Shown here: piece after piece, positions 30,801 to 40,318 of the stretch | How the letters are laid out: each line of letters opens with the position of its first letter | Position numbering within the stretch: the stretch's first letter is position 1 | NCBI GenBank assembly: GCA_001513895.1 | Contig: LLKO01000051.1 | Span: forward strand, 1-64,000 | DNA length: 64,000 bases | Reading direction: 5' to 3' | DNA from: Graphilbum fragrans | Taxonomy: Eukaryota; Ascomycota; Sordariomycetes; Ophiostomatales; Ophiostomataceae | Made by a program: the position numbers and the translations under genes | The notes under the pieces: model-generated | Databases searched by the model: none | What the model saw: the letters and a program-made list of their open reading frames with translations, nothing else | What the model was told of the DNA's origin: nothing

Positions 30801-33187
30801 AGCCAGTGACCCAGGGCAGCGACGCAGACCACTCGGCTCAGATGCCAAGCACGGTGCTAGCCACGCACATGGCGCTGCCGACGGTGTTTGAGGACGCCGT
30901 GCTGTCGGTGGAGGCCGAGCCCGGCCACAGCAAAGACGCCGACAGCGACAACGACAACAACAGCGACAGCGACAGCGATAGCGGCTCAGACAGCGCTGTC
31001 TACAGCGATGCGTACGAGGACCTCTCGGACATGGAAGGCGACGGGTTCCTGTCGCTGGACGCGGTGGTGGACAGCCCGGTGACGTCGAGGAATCTGCTGG
31101 ACGCTGCGTCGGCACTGGGAATGCCGCCTCCTCCGTTGAAGCTGCCCGGCGCGGAGCCTGTGGCCTTTTCGGAAGAGCCCTCCCGGAGCATGGAAGACAG
31201 CAACATGGACCGCGACAACGACGACGACGACAACGACGACGCCGACTGGGCCAAGACCAAGGCGTTCTGGCGCAGTCTTACAGCAGAGAAGCGGGCGCGG
31301 CTGCAGCAGGAAGACGGCGACGAGAGCATGCCCGGCGGCGACATGGAAGAAGAAGCGGGCGCCGAGGCCGACCAGGAGGACGGCAGCGGACGCGCAACCG
31401 CGCTTGCCAAGAAGAAGCCGCGGCGCAAGAAGTCGGCAGAGACGCGGCTGGCCGAGAAGCGAGCGATGGAAGCGATGACGGCGGCCGAGCGCAAGCCGAA
31501 ACTGAAGTTGAAGCAGAGGACGGCGACAGCTCCGACGGCTCTGACGGCCCAGACAGCGACGACAGCGACGACACCCCCCAAACAACGCACTCTTGTGCGC
31601 ATTCGGCGCTCTCTGCGTGAGGAGGGCAGCGGCACCGCTGCCCGGCCGCTGTCGTTTCCACCGGTGGCCTCCGTGCCGTCGCCGGCGTCGGCTTCTGCTT
31701 CGAGGCCAGGCCATGTTCGCCGGGTGTCCGATAGCCAGCTCTCCGCCGGCACATCGAGTCCCCCACGGCCCCCGTTGGCTGTCGGCGGTCGCTTGCATCG
31801 CCGCGGCTCCGACTCGAGCGAAAGCAGCTTCAAACGGAGACGGCGGCCGGCGACAGCGACGGGGGCGAGTGCGGGGGGCGGAGGCGGAGGCGGTCTCCGA
31901 GACGGATCCCCGCCCATTGCCTTCCGCCGGACCATGCGGCGCGACGAGAGCCCTTCGGCGCACCATCTCCGGAGCAGCGTGCGGCACACGGCCACGGCGG
32001 CGCCTGGAAGTAGCCGTCGAAGCAGCAGTCTCGGGCGGTTTTCGCTGCGGTCGATGTCGCCGGCTGGATCGGTGCGGGCGCCGTTTTCATCGACGCCGGC
32101 TCCGAAAAGCGGACTCTTTTCGTCGGTCGCGCCGTCGGCTCCACCGCCAGTAGCCAAAAGCGGCCTCTTCTCGTCGCTCGGCCGGTCGAGCGGCCACAAA
32201 ACCGGCAAGCTGCTGTCGCGGCGCGGCCACCCGGGTACAGGATCGCGGTTCAGCGACTCGAGCGACGACGAAAAGGGAGGACGTGGAGGTGGTGGCGTGG
32301 CCCATCGCCGCAGCCAGAGCTTGGCCGTCGGGTCGCGGTTCCAGAGCCGGTTTGCGGACTCGAGCGACGAGGAGGGGCCGACCATGCCGGCTGCACAGCT
32401 GGTGTCGTCTGTGTCATCTGTGCCGCCTCAGACGTTGCCTCGGAGTCTACGGTCCAGTAGTGCCGGGGCAGGCGTCAGAAGCACAGCGCCGGTCTCGGGA
32501 GCTGCCTCCACGCCTTCGTTCGCCAGCCCCAACTACATCCACGGCTGGGGCGACAAGACCATGCGCAGCCACCGCGGCAGTGGCACTGGTCTTGGCAGCA
32601 GCAGCATGGGCACGTCGACGCTGCGGCGGTCACGGTCAGGCAGAGGGGGCATGCCGGCGTCGCCGATGTCGCCAATGTACTCGCCGTCGAAACCGGCGGC
32701 CTCGAACGGGCCGTTTACGACGGAGCCAGTGGCGGCACCGGCCTTTTCCGGGTTTTCTGCCTTTTCCGCAGCGCCTGCCTCTCCTACGTCTGCCTCAGCC
32801 ACACCCCGTTCCCATCGCCGCTCCAGCAGCATCATGTCGGTTCTGCGCCGCAGCAAGCACCGCGACGATAACAAGATCCAGCGGCACGGCAGCATCGGCG
32901 GCGGCCATGTGGACAGCGCGGCCCGCCGGGACACGGCGCTGGAGCGGAGTGCGGCACAGCTAGCGGCAGTACGGCGGGGAGCGAGCGGAGACGAGGAGGA
33001 CGACGACGACGACGACCTAGAGAGCGACGACGACCTAGCCGCTGGGCCTTCACAGACGGCATTGGGAGCGGCACCTGGATCCGTCATCGGGGTGGGAGAC
33101 CTCGACCTCGGGTCGAATGGAGGGAGTCTCAGTCTGAAGAAGAAGAAGTTCCCGGCCCTACGGAAGATGTTTGGGTTGACGGATTAG
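27887..33187 (+). CDS. Very large Ser/Pro-rich disordered protein, function unknown
   Basis: A single uninterrupted frame of 1766 residues from ATG 27887 (GCTAACATGAAC). The frame is open upstream to 27713, but that part translates a CT-rich leader into hydrophobic residues. No catalytic domain is seen. Composition is Ser, Pro, Ala, Arg and Glu throughout, as in disordered scaffolds. Short motif-like segments stand out: YDPNSRRMVPRGELLALEEE (a short helix), KSVRVSFDDEHTVFVPPGEP, and SRRSWFSSIRRGGKKKDF. There are repeated SRFSDSSDDE and RFADSSDEE acidic Ser patches (typical CK2 sites), and many Arg-x-x-Ser sites. The tail is basic and hydrophobic (LKKKKFPALRKMFGLTD), perhaps for membrane or partner binding. 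A role at the cell cortex or cytoskeleton would fit this style of protein, but that is inference. No intron is needed. Confidence 0.7.
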   Translation: MNQPPTAATVNPNAATAAASAFQLSSAAAAAALRALPHPPTDVSEVQTKRTQRRSASVSSQGSRRGLSPVPSLRLGPGSNGSPTLRRRGSSSSMTDRTFRSPSPHLPRTALGSSSNNTAYSAAAAAAAATPPVPTIPKQAGSGQHAANSPSTNTNTHRKTQSLGLVQQPLRLASQQAKENRTSWFGNASVGDQSQARTADATLNNISSGKPSGPPGPSANLEDRPGSQGSLAVNFSYPSRTKVASPPASPTLARSSLELGASPTVAIPSAKVPVRAASTERPQTQSPRQRLASTHVQRSASTSRAMTRGPPSAFSDQTLVYDPNSRRMVPRGELLALEEEVREVEERKRPRKKKQGPPRAGGHLPQVAAVHEPRYESSPVASPIAEKQPMGSPTPSIPKARKTAKPAPADKDSEELHLVPTLSMSSSTPASSISSFSPVGDTGSPAAGVMATSPPPIAVQSALADIDEDDMAAEDPPDARPMLTKRPSMVREEPEREAEAEVQQQLPPPRTTQGLAAVKTHSPVRVAHFAPVSDMLTVQRHMPPPRSVSPRKSALKQTSASPPRDISPPDSDTADVAPWAIDVQALQAQQQQAAPPATKRKSVRVSFDDEHTVFVPPGEPPSPTSSLPEAPDPPNAGFGGGYQSPPPLASSRRSWFSSIRRGGKKKDFVGGTGGDDDLNDDGAMKPRPALPSFGSIREKAQAAQPREPEERHLVRPQAPASPGPAGSPEPHLHSPLGTSSDHAIGAIVAQGLPEAAQSTSSAAPTSRCQEPLPPVVTSVDGSGYHSDSDESISQESEEEQEAEAESDWPIKTGNSENGEIPEAAPVPAISISSPSEEDVHASVGGAKETTEPEAAETGLEEESVSGAAEPAGADAQSGLAAETAAKSPKAKNIKDLTITTPSVASPPKKSSPKRGDFFDLPGMFPEDDSESRSSSSYSKSTPSPSPTKVTFAGPSNHTISNTSSPFRQETFEPVTQGSDADHSAQMPSTVLATHMALPTVFEDAVLSVEAEPGHSKDADSDNDNNSDSDSDSGSDSAVYSDAYEDLSDMEGDGFLSLDAVVDSPVTSRNLLDAASALGMPPPPLKLPGAEPVAFSEEPSRSMEDSNMDRDNDDDDNDDADWAKTKAFWRSLTAEKRARLQQEDGDESMPGGDMEEEAGAEADQEDGSGRATALAKKKPRRKKSAETRLAEKRAMEAMTAAERKPKLKLKQRTATAPTALTAQTATTATTPPKQRTLVRIRRSLREEGSGTAARPLSFPPVASVPSPASASASRPGHVRRVSDSQLSAGTSSPPRPPLAVGGRLHRRGSDSSESSFKRRRRPATATGASAGGGGGGGLRDGSPPIAFRRTMRRDESPSAHHLRSSVRHTATAAPGSSRRSSSLGRFSLRSMSPAGSVRAPFSSTPAPKSGLFSSVAPSAPPPVAKSGLFSSLGRSSGHKTGKLLSRRGHPGTGSRFSDSSDDEKGGRGGGGVAHRRSQSLAVGSRFQSRFADSSDEEGPTMPAAQLVSSVSSVPPQTLPRSLRSSSAGAGVRSTAPVSGAASTPSFASPNYIHGWGDKTMRSHRGSGTGLGSSSMGTSTLRRSRSGRGGMPASPMSPMYSPSKPAASNGPFTTEPVAAPAFSGFSAFSAAPASPTSASATPRSHRRSSSIMSVLRRSKHRDDNKIQRHGSIGGGHVDSAARRDTALERSAAQLAAVRRGASGDEEDDDDDDLESDDDLAAGPSQTALGAAPGSVIGVGDLDLGSNGGSLSLKKKKFPALRKMFGLTD

Positions 33188-34026
33188 GCGGCGGTGGGAA
33201 TGACGAGTAATGGAATCTTGTGGAGGAATATATATTGAGGTGGAGGGATAGGGGCTATGGAGGACATGGAGACTGGAATAATGGAGAGCTGGAATTAGAG
33301 GTCGGGACAGGCAACAAAAGGGTTGGATTTGGCTATGTACGCAGACTAGACGTCTAGGATTTCCTTTGTCACTTCGACTAGATTTAGAGGTACGAGGAGC
33401 GTGGAGTGAAGCTTGGAATTGACATGTGAGTTGCGCAGAAGAGGAGTTACGTGAGATGGAAGTTGAAGCAGAAGTACGTGAAGATGGAATTTGAGCAGAA
33501 GAGGAGTTACGTGAAGATAGACGTTGAAACAGAGTACGTGAAGGTGAAAGTCGACAGCAACAGACGGCCTAATGAGGACCACGGATAAGCCCCTCCTGGT
33601 CAGACGACCACCTTCCCGCGCCTGCCCTCCGTATTGCGGACAGCGCCCCCCAGAAACCAGAGAGCGGGGGCAAAATGGCGTGTGGCCAAGCGGGCGGAGA
33701 AATAAGCTCACGATCGCTCGACGCTTCTGGGCCACGCGCGGAGTCGCCTTCCGGGGTCTAGGCGCGGTTGGCCAGAGTGAGCCGATTTCGCTGTGTAGAT
33801 GGGTGGCCATGGCGGGGATGCGGCGAGCGCGAAGCAGGGCAAGCCAATAGTTCGTACGACGTGGGAGCAACAGCGGCTTTCAAAGGTGAGCTCGACGATC
33901 TATCCGGCCGGAGACGAACCTCCAGACAACAGACACAACAGACACAGACACATACACACAGACACATACACACAGACACATACACACAGACACATACATA
34001 CAGACACACACACACACACACACAAT
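33188..34026. other. Intergenic, ending in a CA-rich microsatellite
   Basis: No gene is seen. From 33400 to 33560 there are imperfect repeats of a GTGAAGATGGAA-like unit. The final 90 bases before the SDR start codon are the CA-rich array listed separately. A single CTCCGTA lies at 33627. Confidence 0.5.
33930..34025. repeat. CA-rich microsatellite abutting a start codon
   Basis: A 14-nt unit (ACACACAGACACAT) is repeated about four times and passes into a pure (CA) run that ends at 34024. The SDR ATG follows at 34027, so the array makes up the immediate 5' UTR of that gene. Confidence 0.9.
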
Positions 34027-35232
34027 ATGCTCTCGCGATACGCTCTCCGGCTCGCTGGCCGTCCGGCCGGCCGGCCGCTGCTGCTGCGGCGCTTCTCTGC
34101 GTCTCCGGCTGCGGCGTCTCCGCTGCCCCCCCCCTTCGCCCTCTCGGCGCCGGCCTTCTCCCTCGACGGCAAGCTGGTCCTCGTCACCGGCGGCGCCCGC
34201 GGTCTCGGGCTGGCCATGGGCCAGGCCATCGTGGCCAGCGGTGCCGACCTGGCCGTGGTGGACCTGAACAGTGCGGTTTGGCCTTCCGTCTGAGTGCACG
34301 GCGGCTGCGAGCGTGGCCAATAGCTAACAACGCAGAGACCGAGGCCGACCAGCAGGCCCAGCTGATGGCGGACGCCTTCCAGAGGCAGTATCCCGAGCGA
34401 AGGTGGTTGCCTGTGTGATGTTGCCTTCTTGCCTTGTCTTTATGCACCTGCTCCCCATGATGCTGTTTGCTATCCTACCCCCTGCTCTCCACTCTCTAAC
34501 ACCCCAGACCCCCCGTCATCACCACCCACTTTGCCAACGTCGCCGACGAGTCCAGCGTCGACGCCTGCATTTCCGACGTCGTGGCCGCGCACTCGGCCGC
34601 GCGTCCCGGCAGCCCCCCGGCCACCATTTCTGGTCTCGTCACGTCCGCCGGCTTCACCGAGAACTTCGCCGCCGTCGACTACCCCCCGGCCCGCCTGCGC
34701 GCGCTCTGGGCCGTCAACGTCGACGGCACCTACCTGTTTGCCACGGCCGTGGCCCGGCACCTCGCCCAGCGCCAGAGCCCGGCGGCCAGCATGGTCCTCA
34801 TCGGAAGCATGAGCGGCAGCATTGTCAACGTGCCACAGCCGCAAGCGTGAGTGGCTGCCTGTACACCCTCCTCCCTCCTCCCTCTCCCCCCCTCCCACCT
34901 CACCGCACATCTCACACCGCACACGCTACTACAGCCCTTATAATGCCTCCAAGGCGGCCGTCCGCCACCTGGCCGCCTCGCTGGCCGTCGAATGGGCGCC
35001 GGCCGGCATCCGCGTCAACTGCCTCTCGCCGGGCTACATGCAGACGGCGCTGACCCAGCGGATCCTCGAAGATGCGCCGGCGCTGCGGGCTGAGTGGACG
35101 GCGCGCGTGCCGCAGGGCCGCCTGGGCGTGCCGGGCGATCTGACAGGGCCCGTGGTGTTTCTGCTGTCGGACGCCGCGGCGTATGTGACGGGTGCCGATT
35201 TGCGCGTCGACGGGGGCTATACGGTGATTTAG
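34027..35232 (+). CDS. Short-chain dehydrogenase/reductase with mitochondrial presequence
   Basis: Four exons: 34027-34270, 34336-34402, 34508-34846 and 34935-35232, joined in frame to 315 residues. Introns of 65, 105 and 88 nt have CTAAC or similar branch sites; the first two donors are non-consensus (GTGCGG, GTGGTT). The N-terminus (MLSRYALRLAGRPAGRPLLL) is Arg-rich without acidic residues, as for mitochondrial import. The NAD(P) site TGGARGLG lies at residues 54-61. An Asp ends beta-2 (VVDLN), and the usual NNAG appears as TSAG. The catalytic Ser is probably in LIGSMSG, and YNASK gives Tyr219/Lys223. The C-terminal VTGADLRVDGGYTVI is typical of classical SDRs. The family includes fungal polyol and sorbose/arabinitol dehydrogenases; the substrate cannot be told. 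Confidence 0.88.
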
Positions 35233-38200
35233 GGGCAGGCTGTAGGGGAGGCTGAGCCTTGTTGGCTTTTGCTTATTTTTATCTTCCACTCTTTTTCTTC
35301 CTCTCTTAGCTTTCTTTTCTTTGCTCATTTTCCTCTTCCGCTCTTTTTCTCCCTTTTCCTACTTTCTTTGTCTTTAGCTCTTTTCCTTCGACTTCTTTCT
35401 CGTTGTCTTCCATGTCTTAGCACGTGCAATGCACGACGATACGACGAGCGCCCACCGTCGGTGAGCAGACAGGGATGGGCTAGAACGTCTGGCCGGCCAG
35501 GATCGACAAACCTGTTATCTTTGTGTCGTTGGCGGCCGCAGGTCCAAACAGCCAGCCACGTGGGCGGTTTGTGGTAGGCATCTGTGCACTGTACTCATGT
35601 AGTATTTACCACTGCAGATTCAATACAGAGAATCGCTACGGAGTATGTTAGTACGAAGTACACACTCAACGTTCCAGACCTGTCCGGGCTTAAAGGCTTC
35701 TAGATCGTCGGGCGGTGGCTACGCCCCGTAATTACAACGGCAAACACAGCGATGCAGAATGCGACAACGGCGGCGACAACGATGGCGACGCCGGATGACG
35801 ATAGCGCATGACGAACGGCGTGACCGCTTCTCTTTGGCTCGATAGCATCGCCTATCGTGTGAAAGGCCACCCGTGCAAACCGTGGAGCATCAAAACATCA
35901 GAGCACCCGGGCATCGGGCATCGGGCATTGGCATCGGCCATAGGGCATCTCTCTGAGGCCCCCGAATCGCGCCATAATCGTTTCCCCAACGCAGCACAAC
36001 GCTTGGAGCCGGGACTGTCCTGTGGCAGTGCACTTTGCGTCGGGTAACAGACGACAGCTACTCCGTGCTCGTAGACCCGGCACAGGGCACCAGGAAGGAT
36101 GTACGAAGTCGGAAAAGATGGGAGCGAAGAGAGAAGAGGGGGCCAGAGAGAGATAGGAGCAGAATTTGGGGGTCCCCAAAACACCTTCCAGAAGCGCTTG
36201 TCAAACCCAACACGGCCACTTTCAGTGCTACGACGACACCACACCCTCTTCTTTTTTACTATACGAGCGTCTGCCCTGCTGCGGGCTTGATAGCGCCGTG
36301 GAGGGCAGGGCGGAGAAAGCCGTCGCCGTCCGATGTGAGATACTGACAGGGCGGCAGCCGCGCGGGCGGTTCCTACAGGCGTCCGTCGGTGGCCACAGCT
36401 GCTGCAAGCGGACTGTGACGGGCTCGTTGCCTGCGAGTGGCCAGCACGCGGGCACGAAGGACAACGCGCTGTGCGACGACGCCGCCGCCCTAAGCGACAC
36501 TGTCCCTCCTCGCCGTTCTGCGTACGTAAAGCATTCGACACCACATCTGCCCAGGCTGGCCCTCATTGGCAGCGCCGCCCCAGGGCCGCTGTCTTCGCCC
36601 GCACCGCTGCGGACAGATCGTATTTCGCAGATGTCTCTTCGCATCTGGCGCATCTGGCGCATCTGACGTATCTGCCCTCGTGTCTCCCACGGCTGCTACG
36701 AATAGGCCGCCCTGCCTGCTTGCTGCTGACGTGTACAACCTTGCCCATCTGCACGGAGTGCCAACTTCCCATTCGGAGGCACTCTTTGCTTTTTCCCGTG
36801 GCTGGTGCCACTCGCCCAGCATCAGAGGCCCCCCGTGACCTCTTTGCGACCTGGCTCTGGCCGGCTTTGTGGCCGACTGTTTCTTGGTGGACCTTGCTCG
36901 CCCCGACTTTCCAGGCTTTTCCCCGGCTGCCAGACGCTCATACTGCCAGGGCTGCCAGGTTTCGCTGCTTCTGTCGCCCGCCCCTTGCTTGCCCTGTTTC
37001 GTTTCCGACCTGACCGGAGTACGAGCATACGAGGATGCGGCCCCTGCCACAGGCGTACAGCTTGTGTTCCAGGGATGGGGAATCTCCTCCTCCGTACTCG
37101 TGCTGTTGTTCGTTTCTGCCCGCTACATATCATTGTCGGCATGGCCGGACTGCTGGACGGATACCCGTTGGCTGTCGGTTGTCGGTGTCGGTTGTCTGTT
37201 GCCTGTCGCCTGTCCTGGAATAGTCGTAGAGAGGACAACAGGCCTCGTAGTACTGTACACTACTCCGTACAGTCGCGCCCGGACTTGGCTGTTTCCCTCC
37301 CCTGTACGAGTATGTTTGCTCTGTGGAGCTTCCTGCCAGAGCGCAAAAAATCAAATAGGGGTAGCAGGTCTTAGCGCCTCTGCTCTCTCCTCTCCAACGC
37401 CTGTTCCGCCAACACGCCAACAACCTTAGCACCTCCACGCCCCAACAGCGCCCAAAAATACCATTTTTGTTCGGGCCTGGCTTCCCCATCGCCCCTATCG
37501 AGGGGCTTTCCAGACTCCGTCCTCGTAGCCACCCACTCCCCTGAACGGCCTCGTATGGCGCCCCCCAGCTAACAGCTAGGCCATTAGGGCTCCCCGGTAC
37601 AGCCCGCAGCTGCTCTAGGACGGTCCAGGGTGCCTGTTAGGCCGGCTAGGCCAGCTAGACCAGTCGTTGGAGCTGTGTGCGTTGTTGAAGCCCGCTCTAA
37701 ACTGCCCATATTAGTGTGCTGTGTGCTACACCGACCCGCTGTCCGGTGTTTTTTTTTATATCTCTTCTCCCTGTGGCAGGCGGCCTGGCCGCTCCTGGCC
37801 ACTCTCCGTGACACGCGCCTGGGTGCGCTGGCCTGCGTTCTTTCCATTTTTGGATTCTGGCCTTGTCGACACCGTCTGGACCTCCGCCGTCCTGCTCCGT
37901 TGCGGCTAGCTGGTGAAAAAAAAGGAGCACACAAATAGTAGAGCACATAATCCGATCTGCCACGAGCACCTGTCCTCTTGCCATACATAGTTGTAATTCC
38001 TGCCCTCTGTTGCGTTTTTGGTCGTCCTGGGTCGTTCGCTCCTCCCCTCCCACGACCTCTCCAGACCCCGTTGTGCTCCGACTTCGCCGTCCCGCGCTTT
38101 TCCTTTGTTGCCCCCATCTTTTTTTTCCTTTTTTTTTCTTTTTTTCACCCGGGTGCTCTTCTTTTCCTGTTTCCTGTTTCCTGTTTTGCAGTGACGGCTG

Positions 38201-40318
38201 TCTCCTGTTTTGTTTCCTTTTCTTGTTGCTATCTTTTGCTCTCATCCGTCTTTCTCCGGACGATCGCCTTTGGCTGCGCTTTGCCACATCTCCGCGGCCC
38301 AACCGTCCGCCACGCCTCTCTCTCTTCCGTCTGCTGGTACCCTGGTATCGTTCGTTTCCACCTCTCTTCTTTTTGTCCAGGCCCCACAGCTATAGCACCA
38401 GCCGTGGCACATCCTTCAAAGCCCACAGCGCCTGCCCCTGGTCTGCATACTATATACATATGTACGGTACCTGTGTGGCTGCCGACAGCTGTGTGACCTG
38501 GTTTCTGACCCTGGTCTCCTTTGTGTGCACCTCGTCACTGTGGCGGTCTGACCGCTGAAGCCCAATTCCCGGTATGTGTCCTCGCTGTAGCCTGACGAAG
38601 CTGGCTCCGTTGGTGTGCTGTTTTGGTGTGTTGTTGTGTTTTTGTGCTGCTGTACTGTCTGTTGCTCTTGCCCGCCTCCTCCGCTTTGCGACCCTACTTG
38701 CCCTGCCTTGCACCTGCTCCAACTGCCTGCCGACCGCTATGGCCCACCTCCATCGCGCTCCTGTGACCCCAACACCCAATGCTACGACCCCGTCTCTTCT
38801 CCCAACCCAACATCCTACCCATACTACACTGCCAGCCCACGTCCCAGGCCCACGTCACAAGCTGCCCAAGTAGCAATCCTAAGCCGCAGCGAAGCCAAAG
38901 AAGCTTTCGCCTGCCTTCCAGTGCGCTCTAGGTCCGCCCCAACCGCCTATGTTGCGTTTGGCTGCACCCAGCACGGAGTATCTGAGCAGCTTAGTTTCTT
39001 ACAGCCCCCCCTCTCTCTCCTCTCATCCCCCCCTTTACTACATATTCCCTGCCTACTTTCGGTTTGCCTCCCCCCTTCGTCCCCCCACACCATGCATCCA
39101 CTTTCGCAAACAACATGGCCGTGCTCGTGTCCGCGTGCTGCTTCGAGCCTCACCGTGCATTCTTACCTGGCCGCCCGTCCCCCGCGCCTCTTATTCCGGC
39201 TCCCTCCATCTCTTGTGTTGCTTTCCTCCTGTCCTACCTCTCTGGTCCCCTCTGTCCTCCCCTCTCGCCCCCCCTCCACTCTCCCCTCTCCCCCCCCTCT
39301 CACCTCACTCCCTTGTCTCCCCTGTCTTCCCGCGGTGTATCCCGCTTTTGTGCACCTCTTTTACATAGTATATATGGAGCTCGTGCGGCACTCACCGACC
39401 TTTAGCGACTTATTCTTATTTCGTCTGCTGGAGGCTGCCGTTCCTCGTGTGTTCTCGCTCCTTTCTCTTTTACCGCTTTCTGGGCTTCTTCCTTTTCTGT
39501 CCTTTTTGGCCTTTTTGTCCTTTTTGGCCTCTTCTGTCTTGGAACTCTACCCCTTGCTCCCCCCATTTTCACTGACAGTTGACAAGGGTCGGCCTGCGCT
39601 CATAGCTCCTCTTCGCCGCCGCCCATACGAAGTGTGACTCCGTCTCTTGTTTAATACGGCTGATCACAGCCGACCAACCCGTGGCTTCTCCCTCTCCTCC
39701 TCCTCCCGCCTCCTCTTCTCCACAGACTCCGGCGCCTCGGTATTGTGACAGCCAACCCCCTGTTTACGCCAATAGCATTTCTGTCTCGCCACGCTGCCTG
39801 CTATTCATCTCCTCTCCTCCTCTGGCTTCCCCGTCTTTAGTCTGCGCTACCCACTTCTGGCTCGCCCTGCTTCCTGCGGAGGCTTCCTGCTTCTGCCTAC
39901 TGCTGCCCACACCGCTTCGTCATTTGTCCTGGTCATCATAGAACGGGGGGGTTCCACTTCCTTGGCTCGGCTTACCTCTTGGGTGGCTCCCGCTTCACCT
40001 CTTCGTGACTTGTTTCTCCATATCTCGACCCGTTGAACGAGGCAAGCAGGGCAGTGCAAATGTGTTGATCAATCCCTGGCCTCGCCACCATATGTCCACA
40101 ACTCTTTGCTCTCTGCTTCGATATTCCATAACACGTCTTTCGTCATGGAGTGTGGCTCCTGTTTATGAATGAATGACTGCTCCTGCAAAGCAGTGCGCCG
40201 CCGTTTCGACCTATTTTTGGCGCCGTGGAGCCCACCGCTTGCCAACACCGTTTTGACATCTTGACAGTCTCGACATTCCTCTCCTCTTGCCTCACTTGTC
40301 GTCTTCGTTACCTTCTCA
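35233..40318. other. 5-kb gene-poor, CT-rich region
   Basis: No recognisable gene is seen. A 340-codon open frame (38615-39637) exists but is only the Pro/Leu/Ser translation of pyrimidine-rich DNA. CTCCGTA or its complement occurs at about 35637, 37090 and 37263. Short repeats of GGGCATC (about 35905-35950) and GCGCATCTG (36640-36670) are present. The last part (38000-40300) is probably the long promoter and leader of the gene at 40319. Confidence 0.5.

Noticed and set aside
30986..32385. Long minus-strand frames inside the 1766-residue gene
   Set aside because: Antisense shadows in GC-rich, Ser/Arg-coding DNA, with no recognisable motifs.
33930..34025. CRISPR-like or telomere-like repeat array
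   Set aside because: It is a simple CA-rich microsatellite with no spacers and no TTAGGG units.
38615..39637. 340-codon plus-strand open frame
   Set aside because: It is the translation of a pyrimidine-rich stretch (Pro, Leu, Ser), has no domain or splice logic, and lies in a likely promoter region.
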